A stretch of DNA of 64,000 bases from Cryphonectria parasitica EP155 (taxonomy: Eukaryota; Ascomycota; Sordariomycetes; Diaporthales; Cryphonectriaceae), in NCBI RefSeq assembly GCF_011745365.1, contig NW_024468917.1:1240001-1304000 (forward strand), given 5' to 3'. A program made the translations under genes and the position numbers. The notes beneath the pieces were generated by a model. That model did no database searches. It saw only the letters and a list, made by a program, of their open reading frames with translations, and had not been told where the DNA came from. Below are positions 59,113 through 64,000 of the stretch, piece after piece (within the stretch, counting starts at the first letter, position 1; each line of letters opens with the position of its first letter).

Positions 59113-60571
59113 TTGGGATGGACGGTTAGTGAGGGGGGGGGGGGGGAAAAAAAGAGGAAAAGGAAAAGCACAAGAGCATCACGATGATCTCTGATATGAG
59201 AAAGGAAAACAGATTTTTTTGCTTGGCAGTTACAGAGTTAGCAATTCTTAGGACACTCACTTCTCGACTCGTCCCTGCGAGGGAAAGGCTCCAGGACATG
59301 AAACACACCGGTAATGTTATGTTCACTAATGTGCTACAGCTTTTAACCTAAATCCTTCTTCATCTTCTCTCTCCCTCGTGCCATTGTCCAAGTTAGTTTC
59401 AGTGATGATGGCTGCAGGACAAATGATGGCCAGCTAGAGAAACCATCTATGCCCTCTAGGCACAGATTTGGACAGCCCAAAATTCTCCAAGGACCGGGCC
59501 TTAAGAGTCCATCACACACTACTGCGGTGCCCGTGCAGGCGCACCGCCTCTGTTGCACGCTCCCGGCTCGACATGCCATGGGAGAATGTTTGGGGTCTTA
59601 GACCAACAACAGCAAAGCCAAAGAAAAGCCTCGAGATCGAGAGAGTTCGTCACAAGAAAAGCCCCCCGGTATACAAGCTACAGTAGAGATGACCCGTAAA
59701 TTAACTTACGAAGAGGGTCACGAGTCTAGTGGCATCCATTGAAGAGGATTGCAGGTGCTTGTGAGACACAAGCAGAAGTGTACGGGACATGGCTAGCCAG
59801 TGTCCTTGTCGGTACGCCCAGGAGATCCTTGTGACGATGTAGGCTTCTTTTCTTCTGCTTCTTTTCTCTTTTTTGCCTTGTGCGTGGTGAGGGCGTCGAC
59901 GAAGCCCGTCCCGAGGGAGACTGCTCTCCTCCCAGATCCGCCATCACTCCCGCCCCCCCTCCCCGCCTCTCTTTCACAGGAACGGTGTCGCTTTCAAGGA
60001 TGTGGGCGGGCTGACGCGAGACGGATCTCGATCTTCTGTATCACCACCCTCACATGCCCCTGCGCACTTACTGGATGTTCTTTCTAGAGCTTACGGTGGC
60101 TGATGTTCGAAACAACATACCGGCCTCGCCTCCTTTTATCCCCGCCTCTCCATCATACTGTGCGTCATGCGCAGGCCGGAGGGCATGGACAGTAGTAAGT
60201 AATCAGCTGATGAGGTTCTGGACCGGGGGGGGGATGCCACCTTGTCCCGGGCGCACGATTGGTCATACAAGACGCAGATGCGTGCCCGACGAGGCACAAA
60301 TGAAAAACCCAATCAAATCACCAACTGACGAATAGTTTTTGTGACCAGATGGAGGAATGAATCGGAGGTGTCGTCCAGGGTAACTCTACAGCAGTAGCAC
60401 TACCACCACTAACGTCGTGATCATGCACGCAGGGCATTATATGGAGACCCAGCGCCAACTTGGCTTGTCTCACGCCTTCCTTCAATCATCAAAACAGAGA
60501 GAGAGAGAGAGAGGAGCCAACAGAGCAGGAAAAAGAAGAAGGCTCCAAAACCATCTGTCCCCATCAGCTCC

Positions 60572-60614
<43 letters not shown>
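60572..60614. repeat. (CT)n microsatellite with nearby (GA)n
   Basis: About 20 CT units; a complementary GA run (about 60497-60511) lies 60 bp to the left on the same strand and could pair with it in a transcript. Confidence 0.95.
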
Positions 60615-60621
<7 letters not shown>

Positions 60622-62897
60622 GTGGGTGCATATTTGCGTGACGAAACTTTGTCTCGGTTCTTACAGAGCTTGTCTAGGCGCCAGGTGGGCGGGGTATTGA
60701 TGGGTTTCGTAAATTTATTGGAAAAGAGGAGTAAGGTTCAGCCTGGTGTGGTACAGGACAAGACCCCGTTGACCTTCCACGGTTGCCGGATTGGAACCGT
60801 CTCCTGACTATCCTGCCTTGGTGCTCCTGTCAGGGATACAGTCATCTCGAAAAGCAAAAGAAAGAGATAAAGATAGCCGTCCGTGGCAGTTGAGCTTGGA
60901 AAATCTGAATGAAATCTCGCTTGCAAGGGAGAAAATTGGTGGCAATGCAGATGCATACACCTTGTTCCCATCTCTTTCTCTTGAGACTCACACCGAGCAC
61001 TTGATTGCCTGGATTGCCTCTCTCGAGTCGAACAGGGCCCGCAGCATACCTCTCTCGGTGGGATGATCGCCCCGAGAATTATGCAAGATCCGTGATCGTG
61101 TACGACTGTAACCAAGATCAGCGGGTCTGGGGCCAGGGCTCTCTCCTCAGTCCGACTCTCTCTTCTCTCTTCTCTCGCCCTTGTCCTTCCCTGCTTCTCT
61201 ACGACACTGCTTCGTATTTTACCTTCCCCTTCCCTTCTCAGCCACCTCCTTCCGCCCTTGTACGCGCCACCCGACCGAGGAGGAAGGGCGAAAGCCAAAG
61301 GGAGGGGACGAGGACGAGGAACAGCCCTACATCCTGAACGATATTCTGCTTTGTGTAGCCGACGAGAGGGGAGGAAGAAAGAAAGAAGAAGAAGGAAAGA
61401 AAGGGCTCGACGCATGCTGGCAGATCCCACTCGGGTCCCCTCGGCCTGAACGCAAGAGCTGCCCTGTGATCCAGATTCCGTGTCATCTTGTGAACCTCTC
61501 GTGTGCCCATCATCCCATCATCATCTCTGTCGGTCCCGAATCTCGTCTGTCCTTGAGACATTATTGCTCTAGAAGGAACATGAAAGAAGAGTGGGTAATG
61601 TTTTCTACAAGTTTATTTTAGGCTATGCGTAGGAGTTGGAAGTCAAAATAAAAAGAGTGCGGAATGTTAATGCTTCGCCTTCCCTTTTGGTCTGTTCTAG
61701 TTGCACACACACAACCGCACAGGCCCCGACTTTCCTCACTTGGCAGCAAAAGTAAAAGAAAAGAAAAGAAAAGAAAAAGGAAAACCCCTGGACGTCGTCA
61801 TCTGAGCCTTGTGATCTGGTCCCGTGCCATGAGCACACCCACCCGGCCTCTCCAAGCCACTGAGGCAAGTCCAAGCCCCCCGATTCAAGGGTTTGCCGAG
61901 TGCAGACCGCTGAAATGCTGTCATAACAGGACGATAGACACATAATAACCACCAGGCCAAAAATGACATCTTACTTTCTGTGTGTGTGAGTGTCTCTCTC
62001 TCTTTCTCTCTCTCGACCTGTCCCTGTCATACTGTGCGAGGACAAGAATTCGAGCGCAGACAGTGACTTATCATAGCAGGGCTTGTTTGACATACATCAT
62101 GTCGTGGTGGCTTTCTTGCTGTCTCGTACGGTATATGTTCCTGTGTCAGTACTTGTAGGTATGCAAGTCCAATATCCGACTTGTCTTCTCGACCCATTGC
62201 GTATTGCATTCGCCTCGCCGATACTACTAGCGGTGTACCAATCAATCTAGGCTCTCAACGACTCGAGCCCAGTCGTAGCAGCGTGGGTAGGCACTGGAAC
62301 CGTCTTGCCCAGAAAGAGTCATCATACTCCGTTCCGAAAGGGGCGAGAAGGGAGGGGGGTGCCTTTAATATCTCTTTTTCCTCGTCCAAAAACGTCTCTT
62401 TGCAGAAAATGGTTATGCCGTATCCCTACTTTGTCCCTTGTTGGTTCTGACGGGGCGGCTGTAAATTATCTTGAGCCAGAATTAATGAACTTTTCCCCCG
62501 GTCTATATTCTTTCTTGATCTGGTGTCATAAGGGAGGAAGTACGTGTAGGAATTCAGAAGGAGGCAAGAGGAGATGGGTGGTGTTTAGGTGTCTTCCCCA
62601 TAGACTCGGGCTTCATACAAGATGTTTCGTGTCTCTTTTTCTTTTCACACACACCCACACACACCCACAAAACATCTGAGATCTATCGAGATTGGATGGA
62701 GATGAGGTGAGATCAGATCAGGCATGCATGAGCCTAGCGTGCCCACCTTTGCCCGGTGGGAACGGCATGGCGGTGCGGTGCTAGTTTAGAGCCAAGATGA
62801 TTGGGTCCAAGGCGCGGTGCGGCGGCTCCTTTTGCATGTCAGTGGGTGTACAGTACAAGGCCATGATGTACTTGCTCTTGGCATCCAAAGAATGTGT

Positions 62898-62901
<4 letters not shown>

Positions 62902-62928
<27 letters not shown>

Positions 62929-62947
62929 CTCTCTCTCTGTGTGTGTT
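62902..62947. repeat. (TG)n(TC)n(TG)n compound microsatellite
   Basis: Alternating TG units, then TC units, then TG units again; a CA-rich run follows at about 62990-63017. Confidence 0.95.
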
Positions 62948-63497
62948 GTGGCCTCGTCAAACACTATTTCTCCGGCCGTCTTTCCTCAAGCACACACGCA
63001 CACGCACACACACACCATCACCCTTAGCGGCACCCTCCACCTCTTTTCGTCGTATTCAAGACTTGACCACTGAATGGGAGGGTGACATCTCTCACATTGC
63101 AAAGGAAGAACAAGAAAAAGAAAACAAAAAGAGGGTAGCAGCAGGGAGGGGAAAAAGGAAGAAGCAATGACTCGCCTCAACAACGACTCTTGCCCCTTTC
63201 TGGTATGCAGCGCGGTGCCGACAGGCTGAGCTGGCACACACACACCACACACAGGTCACACACATATACACGTCAGTCAGTCAGTCAGCATTGGCCTGAG
63301 GGTATTCCCACACCGGTGAGCGCTCGACCCTGTACTGGTATGAATGAACGAGCGAGAGAGTAGATAGATAGACAAGGGTCCTCGTTCCGCGGGTCCGATG
63401 GGGATGTTTTGCCCTTGCCCTTTCCCGGGCAAGGCAACCTGACGCGAGGGCGAGTCAACTGTGGGTGAAAGTACTGTACATTGGGTTGCGCTGCGTG

Positions 63498-63498
63498 G

Positions 63499-63530
<32 letters not shown>
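63498..63530. repeat. (GAT)n microsatellite
   Basis: About eleven GAT trinucleotide units; a similar run occurs at 666-691 near the other end of the window. Confidence 0.95.
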
Positions 63531-64000
63531 TGGATGTATTGTTGTAGATCATTTCCATATTTAATCTCCTTCTTCCTCTCGATCTTTCTCTTTCGCTTTT
63601 CTCTATATGCCTCGTTTCCTCAGCTGCCAATATCATTGGTACCCAATACGCCGGCGTTTCTTGATGCGAATGCGAGCTTTAGATCGTAGGCTACCACTAG
63701 TAATGGAGACCTCAGTAATTAGGGGGGGGGGTGAACACTAAAATCCTGAGCTCAAGGGAGAGAGAAAACAGCGGTGTTCTGCTGCTGGGATTCAGAGAGC
63801 CCCCCCCCATGTCCATGTTATTGACAACGGTGTCCCTGAACGTCAGCCATTTCGGCAAGCCTTCTAGAACGCCTTCGCTCCGCCGCCTACTCTTAAAAGG
63901 GTTTCTGAAAAGTCTAGAAAGTCTGTATCCCAATCTTTTCTCTCTCCCTCTACTCGCACCCCTCCAATTTGGGCGAGAGACAGTCTGTGTATGAAGGCGC

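Larger units (their letters stand above)
59113..64000. other. 4.9-kb terminal region without a supported gene
   Basis: Microsatellites dominate: G14 at 59133-59146, GA units at about 60497-60511, CT units at 60572-60614, GT units at 62902-62928 followed by TC and TG runs, GTCA units near 63271-63289 and GAT units at 63498-63530. Open frames are low-complexity. The stretch may be the 3' flank of the reductase gene plus the promoter or long leader of a gene beyond the window. Confidence 0.45.

Noticed and set aside
60738..61430. 230-codon minus-strand frame with an apparent signal peptide
   Set aside because: It is a translation of GA-rich low-complexity DNA, with Arg/Glu runs and no domain or splice context.

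Overview
The window reads as ordinary euchromatic DNA from a filamentous ascomycete, most likely a Sordariomycete. The genes are GC-rich and interrupted by short introns (about 50-120 bp, with a few of 200-390 bp) carrying GTRNGT donors and YAG acceptors. The spacers are long, pyrimidine-rich and full of microsatellites. I see no bacterial operons, CRISPR arrays, rRNA, convincing tRNA or intact transposons. Thirteen protein-coding genes can be supported. For twelve of them I placed the splice sites or the start codon so that the reading frame closes exactly.

Layout, left to right: (1) 959-3001 (-) Mpe1/RBBP6-type RING subunit of the cleavage and polyadenylation factor. (2) 5006-5704 (+) Ups1/PRELI mitochondrial phosphatidic-acid carrier. 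(3) 6833-8691 (-) secreted serine carboxypeptidase S10. (4) 9855-11268 (-) mitochondrial release factor 1, divergent from (5) 11962-13662 (+) tryptophanyl-tRNA synthetase. (6) 14831-16908 (+) gamma-glutamyltranspeptidase family protein, convergent with (7) 17039-17705 (-) mitochondrial monothiol glutaredoxin Grx5, which is divergent from (8) 18512-19394 (+) phosphopantothenoylcysteine decarboxylase. (9) 20259-25050 (-) a 1554-residue CCCH zinc-finger protein assembled from two large open frames, resembling the PP1-binding PNUTS/Ppn1 proteins. (10) 27822-30491 (+) the SM protein Sly1 in eight exons. (11) 31218-34420 (-) chitin synthase. (12) 39246-41652 (+) glutamate-cysteine ligase. A small secreted protein of unknown function lies at 42291-43031 (+). 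After an 8.7-kb gene-poor stretch come (13) 51789-56143 (+), a large disordered protein of unknown function, and a free methionine-(R)-sulfoxide reductase at 57577-59112 (+). The last 4.9 kb shows no gene I can support.

The genes do not form a biosynthetic cluster. Loose themes recur: thiol and redox metabolism (glutamate-cysteine ligase, gamma-glutamyltranspeptidase, Grx5, the methionine sulfoxide reductase, and the CoA-pathway decarboxylase), translation (release factor, TrpRS) and pre-mRNA 3'-end processing (Mpe1 and the PNUTS-like protein). The most unusual observations are very small exons (3, 5, 8, 11, 19 and 22 nt) needed to complete conserved proteins, the single-gene structure of the PNUTS-like protein with an RVSW motif, and four diverged copies of a short L-x-[DE]-F-[IL]-R...PP motif in the 1433-residue protein at 51.8-56.1 kb. 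I found nothing that clearly amounts to a new multi-gene system.
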